Below are positions 54,412 through 63,607 of a stretch of DNA of 64,000 bases, in pieces. The position numbers and the translations under genes are program-made. Positions within the stretch are counted from its first letter, which is position 1, and every line of letters begins with the position of its first letter. The notes under the pieces are model-generated. The model did no database searches, had not been told where the DNA came from, and saw only the letters and a program-made list of their open reading frames with translations. Source of the stretch: Jannaschia sp. S6380 (lineage in GTDB: Bacteria; Pseudomonadota; Alphaproteobacteria; Rhodobacterales; Rhodobacteraceae); contig NZ_JALKAS010000001.1 of assembly GCF_023015695.1 (NCBI RefSeq), positions 1,922,001 through 1,986,000 on the forward strand, given 5' to 3'.

Positions 54412-54768
54412 ATGACCTCGACCAGACTGGCGGCCGCGATGGCCGCGCTCCTTCTTTTGTCGGCTTGCGGCGGGGGCGGTGCCGTGGGGGGCGGGCGGCT
54501 CGACGCGCCGGTGCGCAGCTTCGCCAAGGGCCCGCTCCATTCCGCTTGCCTCAGGGCCGACCGCAGCGCCGCGTCCAACAGCCTGTGCGGCTGCATCCAG
54601 GCTTCGGCCAACACCGTCCTTAATCGCAGCGAGCAATCCCGCGCGGTCGCCTTTTTCCGCGACCCGCATCTGGCGCAGGTCACGCGCCAGTCGGACCGGC
54701 GCGGCGACGAACGGTTCTGGAAGCGATACAAGCAGTTCGTGGCCATCGCCGAGCGGACCTGCGCGTGA
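54412..54768 (+). CDS. conserved lipoprotein of unknown function
   Basis: 118 residues. Signal peptide with lipobox LSAC, a Gly-rich linker (GGGGAVGGG), then a conserved domain with four cysteines (LHSACLRAD, LCGCIQAS, RTCA) and FFRDPHLAQVTRQSDRRGDE. This is a conserved Rhodobacteraceae family without a proven function. GGAGG lies 12 bases before the ATG. It is followed 30 bases later by the sirtuin gene. Confidence 0.7.
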   Translation: MTSTRLAAAMAALLLLSACGGGGAVGGGRLDAPVRSFAKGPLHSACLRADRSAASNSLCGCIQASANTVLNRSEQSRAVAFFRDPHLAQVTRQSDRRGDERFWKRYKQFVAIAERTCA

Positions 54769-54798
54769 CGCGGCGCCCGCCCGGCTGAGGCGCGGGGT

Positions 54799-55482
54799 TT
54801 GGATCGCATCGTCATCCTTTCGGGCGCGGGCCTCAGCGCGGAATCGGGCCTGGGCACGTTCCGCGACGTGGGCGGCCTCTGGTCGCAATACGACCTGGCC
54901 GACGTCGCCACGCCCGAAGGCTTCGCCCGCGACCCGGCGCTCGTACACGCTTTCTACAACGCCCGCCGCACGAACATGGCCGACGCACCGACCAACGCGG
55001 CGCATGCGGCACTGGCCCGGCTGTCGACGTATCCCGGCGTGACGCTGGTGACGCAGAACATCGACGACCTGCTGGAACGCGCCGGCGCCTCGGATGTGAT
55101 CCACATGCACGGGGAACTGTCCCGCGCGCTCTGTCACGTCTGCGACACCCGATGGGACGCGCCGCGCGAGATGTCGCCCGACGATCCCTGCCCCGCCTGC
55201 GGCGCCGCGGCCACGCGCCCCGACGTCGTCTGGTTCGGCGAGATGCCCTATCACATGGATCGGATCGATGCGGCGCTGGCCTGCACCGATCTTTTCGTCA
55301 GCATCGGGACTTCGGGCACGGTCTATCCGGCCGCCGGTTTCGTCGACCGCGCCCGCTCGGCCGGGGCACGGACGCTCGAGCTGAACCTGGAGGCATCGGG
55401 CGGCTCCTTCGACGAGGTGCGCGAGGGTCCCGCGACCGAGCTTGTGCCCCGGTGGGTGGCGGAAACCCTCGACGGCCCCTGA
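54799..55482 (+). CDS. cobB: NAD-dependent protein deacylase (sirtuin, CobB type)
   Basis: 227 residues. NAD-binding GAGLSAESGLGTFRD, catalytic region QNIDDLLERAG and HMHGEL, and a zinc site CHVC/CPAC. The FYNARR segment carries the Tyr-x-x-Arg pair that lets class III sirtuins accept succinyl and malonyl lysines, so desuccinylase activity is possible. The start is TTG at 54799 with GAGG upstream; no better codon is in frame. This CobB is the sirtuin, unrelated to the cobalamin gene of the same symbol. Confidence 0.9.
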   Translation: MDRIVILSGAGLSAESGLGTFRDVGGLWSQYDLADVATPEGFARDPALVHAFYNARRTNMADAPTNAAHAALARLSTYPGVTLVTQNIDDLLERAGASDVIHMHGELSRALCHVCDTRWDAPREMSPDDPCPACGAAATRPDVVWFGEMPYHMDRIDAALACTDLFVSIGTSGTVYPAAGFVDRARSAGARTLELNLEASGGSFDEVREGPATELVPRWVAETLDGP

Positions 55483-55493
55483 CGCCGACGTGC

Positions 55494-55661
55494 TTACCAG
55501 TCGATCCGGCGCTCCCAGGCGTGACGCTGCCGCTCGGCCTCGGCCTTGCGCCGCAGATGTTCCAGATACATCGATTCATGCGTCGGCATCGGGCGCGGCT
55601 TCCGCGCGGTACGCGCCGCGCGCTCCTGCGGGCGGAACGGGTTGTGTAGCGAAAGTTTCAT
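55494..55661 (-). CDS. small basic protein of unknown function
   Basis: 55 residues, MKLSLHNPFRPQERAARTAR followed by a Glu/Arg-rich helix ending RRIDW. No membrane segment. GGAGG lies before the ATG at 55661. It is divergent from the LysR gene, with a shared 103-base intergenic region, and could be a target of that regulator. Confidence 0.6.
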   Translation of the reverse strand: MKLSLHNPFRPQERAARTARKPRPMPTHESMYLEHLRRKAEAERQRHAWERRIDW

Positions 55662-55743
55662 GTCGGCCTCCGTCGGCTCTGGGTTTGATACCCGATCATT
55701 GCGCGATAACCGCAAATCGGGCAAAGCAATACGGCGACCGTAA

Positions 55744-55760
55744 TGATAGCTCAGGTATCA
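55744..55760. promoter_or_regulatory. inverted repeat TGATA-N7-TATCA at the LysR gene start
   Basis: Perfect 5-bp arms around 7 bases, four bases before the lysR ATG. A second related half (TTGATACC, 55685-55692) is the exact reverse complement of GGTATCAA at 55754-55761. The arrangement suits a LysR-type autoregulated divergent promoter. Confidence 0.45.
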
Positions 55761-55764
55761 ACTT

Positions 55765-56676
55765 ATGGATTGGTCACGCCTGCCGCCCCTTGCCGCCCTG
55801 CGCGCGTTCGAGGCCGCCGCGCGGCATCGCGGCTTCTCGGCCGCCGCGCGGGAGTTGAACGTCACCCCGGCCGCCGTGGCTCAACATGTCCGCAAGCTGG
55901 AGACGGCGCTCGGCACCGGGTTGGCCTTCCGCGAGGGTCGAGGCATCGCCCTGACCGCCGCCGGACAGGAGCTTGCCCAGGCGCTGACCGACGGGTTCGG
56001 CGGCATCGCTGACGCTGTGGCCCGCCTGAACCTCGATACCGGGGCGCGTCCGCTGACCCTTTCGGTGACGCCCGCCTTCGCCGCGCATTGGCTGATGCCG
56101 CGGATCGGCGATTTCTGGGCTCGCCATCCCGATCTCCCGCTGAACATCCAGCCCAGCGTCGATCTGGCCGACCTGCGGCGCGACGGGGTCGACATGGCGA
56201 TCCGCTACGGCGGTGGCACATGGCCCGGATTGCAGTCGGAACTGCTGACCGACGGGGATTTCTGGGCCGTGGTCCATCCCGACCTCGTCGAGGGACGAAA
56301 GGTCGATTGCCTGGCCGATGTGGCCGACCTTCCCTGGCTGCTGGAGCATTACACGATGGAGCGCCGCGCGATGATCGAGCGCGAGGGGATCGACCTGAAC
56401 GCCGTGCGGATGCAGCTCATGCAGACCAACTGGATGGTGCTGACCGCCGCGCAGGCCGGGCACGGGGTGACCGTGCAGCCCCGAACCCTGGTCGAGGGCG
56501 AGGTGGCCGCCGGGACGCTGGTGAAGATCTGCGAGCTGCGGGACGGTGCGCTGGGCTATTACCTGGTCACGGTGCCGGGGGCCGCGTCGTCGCGATTGCG
56601 GACGCTGCGCCGCTGGCTGTTCGCGCAGGTCAAGACGTCCGACGACGCGAAAGGGGCGCCCGAAGGCGCCCCGTGA
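55765..56676 (+). CDS. LysR-family transcriptional regulator (GcvA-like)
   Basis: 303 residues. The N-terminal HTH has PPLAALRAFEAAARHRGFSAA and LNVTPAAVAQHVRKLE; the C-terminal domain is a periplasmic-binding-like effector domain (about residues 92-290) with DMAIRYGGGTWPGL as in GcvA-type regulators. Divergent from a 55-residue gene. The last codons form one arm of the rpmB terminator. Confidence 0.87.
   Translation: MDWSRLPPLAALRAFEAAARHRGFSAAARELNVTPAAVAQHVRKLETALGTGLAFREGRGIALTAAGQELAQALTDGFGGIADAVARLNLDTGARPLTLSVTPAFAAHWLMPRIGDFWARHPDLPLNIQPSVDLADLRRDGVDMAIRYGGGTWPGLQSELLTDGDFWAVVHPDLVEGRKVDCLADVADLPWLLEHYTMERRAMIEREGIDLNAVRMQLMQTNWMVLTAAQAGHGVTVQPRTLVEGEVAAGTLVKICELRDGALGYYLVTVPGAASSRLRTLRRWLFAQVKTSDDAKGAPEGAP
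56653..56672 (-). terminator. rpmB terminator embedded in the 3' end of the LysR gene
   Basis: A perfect 8-bp stem GGGGCGCC/GGCGCCCC closes a four-base loop that reads TTCG on the minus strand, followed there by TTTCGC. The whole hairpin lies within the last coding bases of the convergent lysR gene. Confidence 0.7.
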
Positions 56677-56704
56677 TCCGGTTGACCGGCTTCGCTGATG
56701 ACCA

Positions 56705-57007
56705 TCAGGCCTCCAGCGCGGCGGCCGTGTCCGACGACTTGGCGATGTCGCGCTTGATCTTCAGGGCGCGGGCCGACAGGTCGGCATCCTTCGCCTTGGC
56801 GAGGAAGGCATCCAGCCCGCCGCGATGATCGACCGTGCGCAGCGCCGCCGCCGAGATGCGCAGCTTGAAGCCGCGGCCCAGCGTCTCGGACTGAAGCGTG
56901 ACGTCGTTGAGGTTGGGCAGGAAACGGCGCCGGGTCTTGTTGTTGGCATGGCTGACGTTGTTGCCGACCATCGGGCCTTTTCCGCTGAGTTCGCAAACGC
57001 GCGACAT
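56705..57007 (-). CDS. rpmB: 50S ribosomal protein L28
   Basis: 100 residues with the L28 signature [20 protein letters not shown] and [11 protein letters not shown], and a C-terminal extension typical of alphaproteobacteria. One N-terminal cysteine. CGGAG precedes the ATG. It is a single-gene unit ending in a hairpin. Confidence 0.97.
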   Translation of the reverse strand: MSRVCELSGKGPMVGNNVSHANNKTRRRFLPNLNDVTLQSETLGRGFKLRISAAALRTVDHRGGLDAFLAKAKDADLSARALKIKRDIAKSSDTAAALEA

Positions 57008-57100
57008 GGCACCTACTCCGGGGTTCAGGGGTTCAAATAGGGGTGCAGGGCCGAAAACGGCCCCGCGGTCGCGGCTGGATAGTCGTGCCGACCGGGGACG

Positions 57101-58084
57101 TCAAGCGCCGCGCAGCGATTCCAGCATCTCGGCGGCGGCGGCCTTTGCGTCACGCTCGCCCGACGCGACCTGCGCCGCCAGCCGGGCCATGCGATCGCGC
57201 GCGGTGCCGTCCTCGCTGAGCCGCGCAAGAAGGCCCGCGCGCACCTCCTCGGCAAACCAATGCGCCGCCTGCTCGGACCGGCGGGCCTGCCAATGCCCGG
57301 CGTCGCGCCGCCAGTCGGCCAGGTCGCGCATCGCCTGCCACGCCCGGTCCAGCCCCGCCGATTCGAGGGCCGAGACCGGCAGCGCCACCGGAAACCCGTC
57401 CGGGTCCTGCGGCCGCTTGCGCAAGAGCCGCAGCGCGCCCGCGTAGTCGGCAACGGTGCGCGTGGCGGCGGCCTTCAGGTCGCCATCGGCCTTGTTGACC
57501 AGGATCACATCCGCGATCTCCATGATGCCGCGCTTGACGCCCTGCAACTCGTCGCCCCCGGCCGGCGCCAACAGCAACACGAAGATGTCCGATATCTGCG
57601 CCACCATCGTCTCGGACTGGCCGACGCCCACCGTCTCGATCAGGATCACATCGAACCCCGCCGCCTCGCACAGCGCCACCGCCTCGCGCGAGCGGCGAGC
57701 CACGCCGCCCAGATGGCTGGCCGCCGGCGACGGACGGATGAACGCGTTCGGATCGCGGGCCAACCGGTCCATCCGCGTCTTGTCACCCAGGATCGACCCG
57801 CCGGTCCGCGCGCTGCTCGGGTCGACGGCCAGGACGGCCACGTGCTGGCCCTGCCCCGTCAACATCGTGCCGAACGCCTCGATGAAGGTGGACTTGCCGA
57901 CGCCGGGGGTGCCCGACAGGCCGATGCGCAAGGCCTCCCGCCCCGCCTCGCGCAGCCCGTCCAGAAGCGCAGCGGCCCGGTCGCGGTGATCGGAGCGCGT
58001 GCTTTCGACCAGGGTGATGGCGCGGGCCAGGGCACGCCGATCGCCGGCCAATACAGGGTCGAGAAGGGGGTCGCGCGCGGTCAT
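57101..58084 (-). CDS. meaB: methylmalonyl-CoA mutase-associated GTPase MeaB
   Basis: 327 residues of the ArgK/MeaB G3E family. P-loop [12 protein letters not shown] near residue 56, [25 protein letters not shown] (switch) and VNKADGD. It protects and reloads adenosylcobalamin in methylmalonyl-CoA mutase, which ties to the cobalamin genes elsewhere in the window. The mutase gene itself is not in the window. Confidence 0.93.
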   Translation of the reverse strand: MTARDPLLDPVLAGDRRALARAITLVESTRSDHRDRAAALLDGLREAGREALRIGLSGTPGVGKSTFIEAFGTMLTGQGQHVAVLAVDPSSARTGGSILGDKTRMDRLARDPNAFIRPSPAASHLGGVARRSREAVALCEAAGFDVILIETVGVGQSETMVAQISDIFVLLLAPAGGDELQGVKRGIMEIADVILVNKADGDLKAAATRTVADYAGALRLLRKRPQDPDGFPVALPVSALESAGLDRAWQAMRDLADWRRDAGHWQARRSEQAAHWFAEEVRAGLLARLSEDGTARDRMARLAAQVASGERDAKAAAAEMLESLRGA

Positions 58085-58130
58085 CCCCGCCGGGATGCCC
58101 GCCCATCGACGTCAATGCAAGTCAGGCCGG

Positions 58131-58159
58131 GTGACGCGGACGGCCGCGTGCCCTAGACC
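58131..58159 (+). promoter_or_regulatory. candidate promoter for the DUF3108 gene
   Basis: GTGACG (58131-58136) and TAGACC (58154-58159) are 17 bases apart, about 28 bases before the ATG. This is the same -35 hexamer and TAG-type -10 as at 5515-5543. Confidence 0.4.
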
Positions 58160-58186
58160 TGCCCCGACATGCCACGGAGGACGCAT

Positions 58187-58900
58187 ATGCACGTCATCGG
58201 ATCGCTCGCCCTCTTGCTGCTGACCTGTCTGCCCGCAGCGGCGGCCACGACGCTGGACGCGCGGTTCGACCTGTCGCTGCGCGGCGTGACCGGCGGGCAG
58301 ATCGCGATCCGCGCGGAGGAGACGGGCGGGACCTATGCCGTCACGGCCCGCGCCTCGGCCACCGGGCTGGTCGGCCGCCTGGTACGCTACGGCTACGAGG
58401 GGCAGGCCGAGGGGCGCGTCGGTCGAACCCATCGCCCCACCCGCTATTCCGAGGTGGAGATGGATGACGGCGAACGGACGGTCGCCACGACCCGTTTCCA
58501 AGGCAATCGCCCGATCGACGTGACGTTCGACCCGCCGCGCACGGCCCGGGATCACGACATCGACCCGACCGCCCAGTCGGGGGTCATCGACCCGCTCTCG
58601 GCCCTTTACCTGATCATGCGGCCCACCCTGCCCACGGGGGCCTGCGGCCAGCGCCACAGCCTGTTCGACGGCCGTCACGTCTCGCGCCTGTCGCTCGGTC
58701 CGGCGCGGACCGATGCGGACGGGACGATCCGGTGCGACGGCGAATACCGCCGATTGCGCGGCTACGCCCCCGAAAAGATGGCCGAGCGCCCGGTCGTGCC
58801 CCTGCAGTTCGCCTACGCGCCGACAGGTGCGGGCCTGGTTGAGATCGTCGAGATCCGCTCTCCCACGCGCCTGGGGGATGCGGTGCTGCGCCGCCGATGA
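58187..58900 (+). CDS. DUF3108 family exported protein
   Basis: 237 residues with a signal peptide (about 1-20, ending AAAA). The beta-rich body has LDARFDLSLRGVTGGQIAIR, TARASATGLVGRLVRYGYEG and TFDPPRTARDHD, typical of DUF3108, a periplasmic family of unknown role. Two cysteines (CGQRH and IRCDG). GGAGG precedes the ATG at 58187. The stop overlaps the hrpB start (ATGA). Confidence 0.78.
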   Translation: MHVIGSLALLLLTCLPAAAATTLDARFDLSLRGVTGGQIAIRAEETGGTYAVTARASATGLVGRLVRYGYEGQAEGRVGRTHRPTRYSEVEMDDGERTVATTRFQGNRPIDVTFDPPRTARDHDIDPTAQSGVIDPLSALYLIMRPTLPTGACGQRHSLFDGRHVSRLSLGPARTDADGTIRCDGEYRRLRGYAPEKMAERPVVPLQFAYAPTGAGLVEIVEIRSPTRLGDAVLRRR

Positions 58901-61239
58901 CGCCCCTGCCCATCGACGACGCGCTGCCCGACCTGCTGGCGGCGCTCGCGGCGGGGGGCGTGGCCGTGCTGCAGGCACCGCCCGGCGCCGGCAAGACGAC
59001 GCGGGTGCCCCTGGCCCTGCTGCCCGACATCACCGGGCGGATCGTGATGCTGGAGCCGCGCCGCCTGGCCGCGCGCACCGCCGCACAGCGGATGGCAGAC
59101 ACGCTGGGACAGCCCGTCGGCGCGACGGTCGGATACCGGATGCGCGGCGCGACCGAAGTTTCCCCCGAAACCCGGATCGAAGTCGTGACCGAGGGCATCC
59201 TGACCCGGATGCTGCAATCCGACGCCGAGCTGCCGGGCGTCGGCTGCGTCATCTTCGACGAATTCCACGAACGCTCGCTGAACGCGGATCTGGGCCTCGC
59301 GCTTTGTTGGGAGGCGCGGCAGGTGCTGCGCCCCGACCTGAAGGTGGTGGTGATGTCGGCCACGCTGGACGCGCAGCCGGTGGCCGATCTGCTGGGCGCG
59401 CCCGTCGTCACCTCGGACGGACGGTCGCATCCCGTCGAGCGCCGCTGGCGCGACCGGCCGCCCCCGGCGGGGCAGCGGTTCGAGGCGCAGGTGGCGCAGC
59501 TCATCCATGCGGCGCTGACCGACAACGAGGGCGACGTGCTGGCCTTCCTGCCGGGCGAGCGCGAGATCCGGCGCTGTGCTGCATTGCTGGACGGGGTCGG
59601 GGCCGAGATCAGGCCGCTCTACGGCGCGCTGCCCTTTGCCGCCCAGCAGGCCGCCATACGTCCCGGCAAGGGGCGCAAGGTGGTCCTGGCCACCGCCATC
59701 GCAGAAACGTCGCTGACGATCGAGGGGATCCGCGCCGTGGTCGATGGCGGCCTGGCCCGCCGCGCGCGGTTCGATCCGGCGAGCGGGATGTCGCGACTGG
59801 TGACGGAACGGGTGACGCGGGCCGAGGCCGCGCAGCGCGCCGGTCGTGCCGGCCGCCTATCGGCCGGTGTGGCCTATGCGAACTGGACCCGTGGCGAGGA
59901 AGGGGGCCTGCGCGCCTATCCGGACCCCGAGATCACGAATGCCGATCTGGCGGGGCTGGCCCTGGAACTTGCCGCCTGGGGGACGGATGACCTGCCCTTC
60001 CTGACCCCGCCGCCCGCCGGTGCACTGACCGAGGCCCGAACGCTTCTGACGGATCTGGGCGCGCTGGACGCGGGGCGGCTGACGGCGCATGGCGCGGACC
60101 TGGCCCGGCTGCCGCTGCATCCGCGGCTGGGGCATATGCTGCTGCGGGGTGGCAAGGGCGCGGCGACGCTTGCCGGACTGCTGTCCACGCGGCTGCCGCC
60201 CGGATCGGTCGACCTGTCCGAGTTGCTGCGCCGCCCCCCGCCGGACGCGAAGGCCGAGGCGCGACGCCTGCGACGATACGAGAACGGCCCAGACCTTTCG
60301 GATGCGCAGCGCCTGGCGCTGGCCTATCCCGACCGTGTCGGCCTTCGAAGGCCGGGTGAGGCGCCGCGCTGGCTGCTGTCGGGCGGCAAGGGCGCGCGTA
60401 TGGAAAAGGGCGACGCCTTGGCGGCCGCGCGCCTGATCGTCGCCTGCGACCTGGACGGCCACCCTACCGAGGCACGGGTGCGACGGGCCCTGCCGCTGAC
60501 CGAGGGGGCCCTGCGCGCGGTGCTGGACGACCGCATCGGCTGGCACGAACTTTGCCGATGGTCGCCCCGCACGCGCCGGGTCGAGGCACGCCGGCAGGAA
60601 CGGCTGGGCTCCATCGTGCTGGACGACCGGCCCTGGACGGACGCGCCGCCCGATGCGATCGCGGCGGCCGCACTTGATGGGCTGCGTGCGCTGGGCCTCG
60701 GGAGATTGAACTGGACACGCCGGGCAAGGCTCCTGCGCGCGCGGATCGCGGCCACCGGCCTCTCGGACGTGTCCGACGCGGCGCTGGAGGCGGACTTGGA
60801 GAGGTGGCTTCTGCCGTTCCTCGACGGCGCGCGCGATGCCGACGCGCTCGGCCGGCTCGATCCGTTCGACGCGTTGCAGGCCAGGATCGGCTGGGACGCC
60901 GCCCGGCGTCTGGACGAGCTGGCGCCCGCGCATTACCGCACCCCGCTGGGTCGCAACGTGCCCATCGACTACGACCCGGAGATCCCGACCGTCTCCCTGC
61001 GCCTGCAGGAGGTTCTGGGCGAGACGCGGCATCCGACGGTCGGCGGCGCGCCCCTGCGCATGGAACTGCTGTCGCCCGCGCAGCGACCGGTCGCGATCAC
61101 CCAGGATCTGCCGGGGTTCTGGGCGGGGGCCTATGCCGATGTGCGCCGCGACATGCGCGGCCAGTATCCCAAGCACCCCTGGCCCGAGGACCCGACGCAG
61201 GCCGCGCCCACCACGCGCGCCAAGCCGCGCGGAAACTAG
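58897..61239 (+). CDS. hrpB: ATP-dependent helicase HrpB
   Basis: 780 residues, DEAH-like family. Motif I APPGAGKTTRVPLALL, II IFDEFHERS, III SATLDA and VI QRAGRAGR, with HA2 and the HrpB-specific C-terminal domain (RLQEVLGETRHPTVGG region). By family it is an RNA helicase of poorly known role. Coupled to the DUF3108 gene upstream; its TAG shares CTAG with the convergent hydrolase gene. Confidence 0.93.
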   Translation: MTPLPIDDALPDLLAALAAGGVAVLQAPPGAGKTTRVPLALLPDITGRIVMLEPRRLAARTAAQRMADTLGQPVGATVGYRMRGATEVSPETRIEVVTEGILTRMLQSDAELPGVGCVIFDEFHERSLNADLGLALCWEARQVLRPDLKVVVMSATLDAQPVADLLGAPVVTSDGRSHPVERRWRDRPPPAGQRFEAQVAQLIHAALTDNEGDVLAFLPGEREIRRCAALLDGVGAEIRPLYGALPFAAQQAAIRPGKGRKVVLATAIAETSLTIEGIRAVVDGGLARRARFDPASGMSRLVTERVTRAEAAQRAGRAGRLSAGVAYANWTRGEEGGLRAYPDPEITNADLAGLALELAAWGTDDLPFLTPPPAGALTEARTLLTDLGALDAGRLTAHGADLARLPLHPRLGHMLLRGGKGAATLAGLLSTRLPPGSVDLSELLRRPPPDAKAEARRLRRYENGPDLSDAQRLALAYPDRVGLRRPGEAPRWLLSGGKGARMEKGDALAAARLIVACDLDGHPTEARVRRALPLTEGALRAVLDDRIGWHELCRWSPRTRRVEARRQERLGSIVLDDRPWTDAPPDAIAAAALDGLRALGLGRLNWTRRARLLRARIAATGLSDVSDAALEADLERWLLPFLDGARDADALGRLDPFDALQARIGWDAARRLDELAPAHYRTPLGRNVPIDYDPEIPTVSLRLQEVLGETRHPTVGGAPLRMELLSPAQRPVAITQDLPGFWAGAYADVRRDMRGQYPKHPWPEDPTQAAPTTRAKPRGN

Positions 61240-62045
61240 GACCCCGGCGCGCCCAGCAGATCGCCCAGAATGGGCGAGACCGGATCGGTCAGCTGCTCGA
61301 TGACATCGAAATGATGGCGGCCCTCCGCCTCGTAAAGCGGCACGTTCCAGGCGGTGGCCAACACGCGGGCCTGCCAGAGGAAGGCGGGGCGCTCGTCGGC
61401 GCCGACATGAACGGCAACGCACGCATCCGTCCGGGGCTGGCCCAGCGCCGGGCTCTCGGCCCGCGCTTCGGCCGCGTCGAGGCGAAGATCGGCGTTCATC
61501 GTCTGTCCGACCAGGGGCCGCAGATCGGCCACCGGACTGATCGGCACGCAGGCGGCGATCCGGTCGGCACTGGCGGGCGCGGCATCGGCCATCAGCATCC
61601 GCGCGACCAGATGTCCGCCGGCGCTGTGCCCCGTCAGGCGGATCGGCCCCGGGACGCATGCCGCGGCGAAATCGACGGCCTGCGCAATGCGGCGGGTGAT
61701 GGTCGCGATCCGGACGCGCGGGGCCAGCGGGTATCCGGGGATCGCGACCGCGTGGCCCCGTGCCAGCGCGCCGGCCGCCAGATGCGACCAGTCGGACTTG
61801 CCGAAACGATGCCAGTATCCGCCATGGACGAACACGACGAGCCCCCGCGCGGCGCCGGGCGGGAGGAACAGGTCGAGCGCCGCGTCGCGGGCGTAGGCGA
61901 GGTCGAGCTGGCAACGGGTTTCTGCCCGAAACGCCCGGGCGCGCGCCTGCCAGCTGGCCGGATAGTCATCCGCCCCCGGAATGTAGGCGGCGTTGGCATA
62001 GGCATCGTCCAGTGCCGCCCTGTCCATGCCCTCCCAGCCCTTCAT
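61236..62045 (-). CDS. alpha/beta hydrolase, kynurenine formamidase/esterase-like
   Basis: 269 residues, cytosolic. Oxyanion motif FVHGGYWHRFGK and nucleophile elbow LTGHSAGGHLVARM near residue 140, with a likely catalytic His in EGRHHFDVIEQL near residue 243. It resembles hormone-sensitive-lipase/KFase-like hydrolases; the substrate is unknown. An ATG at 62027 is an alternative start. Confidence 0.78.
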   Translation of the reverse strand: MKGWEGMDRAALDDAYANAAYIPGADDYPASWQARARAFRAETRCQLDLAYARDAALDLFLPPGAARGLVVFVHGGYWHRFGKSDWSHLAAGALARGHAVAIPGYPLAPRVRIATITRRIAQAVDFAAACVPGPIRLTGHSAGGHLVARMLMADAAPASADRIAACVPISPVADLRPLVGQTMNADLRLDAAEARAESPALGQPRTDACVAVHVGADERPAFLWQARVLATAWNVPLYEAEGRHHFDVIEQLTDPVSPILGDLLGAPGS

Positions 62046-62082
62046 CCGGGATCGCCCCCTGATCGCAGGGCCGGATGCGAAA

Positions 62083-62105
62083 CGGGCGCCCCACCGGGAC
62101 GCCCG
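62083..62105 (-). terminator. candidate terminator of the F0 ATP synthase operon
   Basis: 6-bp stem CGGGCG/CGCCCG with additional G-C pairing inside the loop. On the minus strand it is followed by TTTCGC. It lies about 30 bases after the atpF stop. Confidence 0.5.
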
Positions 62106-62133
62106 CCTGTCAGATGAAGCTGAGAACGCCCCG

Positions 62134-62688
62134 TCAATGCAGCTTGGTCGCGACCGTGTCGATGGACCGGTCGATCAGCTTGTTCGCCTCGGCCGAGGAC
62201 ATCTGCGCGGCGATCACCTGGCCCGCGGCGGCCGTCGCAACCTGGACGGCGGTGTCGCGCACCTCGCGGACAGCGGCCTGCTGGGCGCTCTCGATCTGGT
62301 CTTCGGCGGCGGCGAGACGCCGGGCGACCGAGGTCTCCAGATCCTTCTTGGCCTGATCGGCGGCGGCGGACGCCTCGGCCTTGGCCGTGGCCACGATCTC
62401 GTCGGCCTGGGCCTGCGCCTCGCGGGTCTTCCGCTCGTAGGAGGCGAGGAGCGCCTGTGCTTCCTCGCGCAGTGCCTTGGCCTCGTCCAGATCGCCGCGG
62501 ATGCCCTTGGCGCGGTCGTCCAGCATTCCCATCAGGCGGCTGGGCACCTTGAAGTAGACGAGGATGCCGATGAAGACCAGGAAGCCCAGCAGCACGACGA
62601 AATCGGTGTTGTGCAGGCTGAAGAACGGACCGGACGCCGCCATGGCGGGCGTGGCCGTGAACAGGGCCGGGATCAGGACATGGCGCAT
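62134..62688 (-). CDS. atpF: ATP synthase F0 subunit b
   Basis: 184 residues. A short N-terminal part precedes one membrane helix ([18 protein letters not shown]) and a long charged helix (residues 55-170) that forms the peripheral stalk. Conserved [16 protein letters not shown] follows the helix. Last gene of the F0 cluster, three bases after the b' gene. Confidence 0.93.
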   Translation of the reverse strand: MRHVLIPALFTATPAMAASGPFFSLHNTDFVVLLGFLVFIGILVYFKVPSRLMGMLDDRAKGIRGDLDEAKALREEAQALLASYERKTREAQAQADEIVATAKAEASAAADQAKKDLETSVARRLAAAEDQIESAQQAAVREVRDTAVQVATAAAGQVIAAQMSSAEANKLIDRSIDTVATKLH

Positions 62689-62691
62689 CGT

Positions 62692-63246
62692 TCAGTTCCC
62701 TTTCAGGCGGGCGTCGACGGCAGCGTCGATCGCCGCCTGATCCGGGTTTCCGCCCAACGCGCGCACGATTTCAGAGGCGACGTCGCGGGCCACTTCTGAC
62801 ACGCTGGCGGTCGCACCGGCGCGGATCTCGGCGATCCGGCCCTCGCTCTCGGCGGACTTGGCGGCGATCTGCTCGTCGGCGCGCGCGATGGCGGCGTCGA
62901 GATCTTCCTTGATGCTCGCCCGGGCCTCGCCGGAAATGCGTTGCGCCTCGGCCCGGGCATCGGCCAGGGCCTTGTCATAGGCCGCCTCGGCCTCGGTCGC
63001 CTGGCGCTTCAGGTCCTCGGCCGCGGCAAGATCGTTCGAAATGGTTCCCGACCGTTCGGCCAACACCGCGCCGACGCGCGGCAGGGCGATCCGGGTCAGG
63101 ATCAGGTAGATCGCTACGAGGGCGACCACCAGCCAGAAGATCTGGTTGGCGAACCAGGCATCGCAGAGCTGCGGCATGCCGATGGCGTTGCCCAGGCTGT
63201 TGACGCAGGTGCCCGCAATCTCGAGGTCGATCGGTTCGGTGGCCAT
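62692..63246 (-). CDS. atpF2: ATP synthase F0 subunit b'
   Basis: 184 residues. An N-terminal extension of about 30 residues is followed by one membrane helix ([20 protein letters not shown]) and a long coiled-coil helix. Alphaproteobacteria and chloroplasts have this second, divergent b-type subunit that pairs with b in the stalk. Confidence 0.93.
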   Translation of the reverse strand: MATEPIDLEIAGTCVNSLGNAIGMPQLCDAWFANQIFWLVVALVAIYLILTRIALPRVGAVLAERSGTISNDLAAAEDLKRQATEAEAAYDKALADARAEAQRISGEARASIKEDLDAAIARADEQIAAKSAESEGRIAEIRAGATASVSEVARDVASEIVRALGGNPDQAAIDAAVDARLKGN

Positions 63247-63324
63247 TGGATGGGTCCCGTCAGCTCGGTTTGGTCCTGCGGCGGGGGACGCGCCCCCGCC
63301 GAGCGTAAGGAAGTATCCGCGTCC

Positions 63325-63570
63325 TCAGACGGCGAACATCAGCAGCAGCGCGACCAGGAATGCGAAGATGCCCAGCGCTTCGGCGAAGGCGATGCCGATG
63401 AACAGGGTCGCGGTCTGCGCGTTGGCGGCCGAGGGGTTGCGCAGCGCGCCGGCCAGGAAGTTGCCGGCCACGTTGCCCACACCGATGGCGGCGGCGCCGG
63501 AACCGATGGCGGCCAGACCGGCGCCGATGTATTTGCCGGTGTCGGCCAGAACGATGAGATCGCCTTCCAT
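63325..63570 (-). CDS. atpE: ATP synthase F0 subunit c
   Basis: 81 residues, two membrane helices. The glycine-rich first helix ([20 protein letters not shown]) and the conserved proton-carrying Glu in [13 protein letters not shown] are present, as is the polar loop RNPSAANA. It forms the rotating c-ring. Confidence 0.97.
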   Translation of the reverse strand: MEGDLIVLADTGKYIGAGLAAIGSGAAAIGVGNVAGNFLAGALRNPSAANAQTATLFIGIAFAEALGIFAFLVALLLMFAV

Positions 63571-63607
63571 GGGGTATTCTCCTTACGATGGAACGGGTTG
63601 ATTGCGA

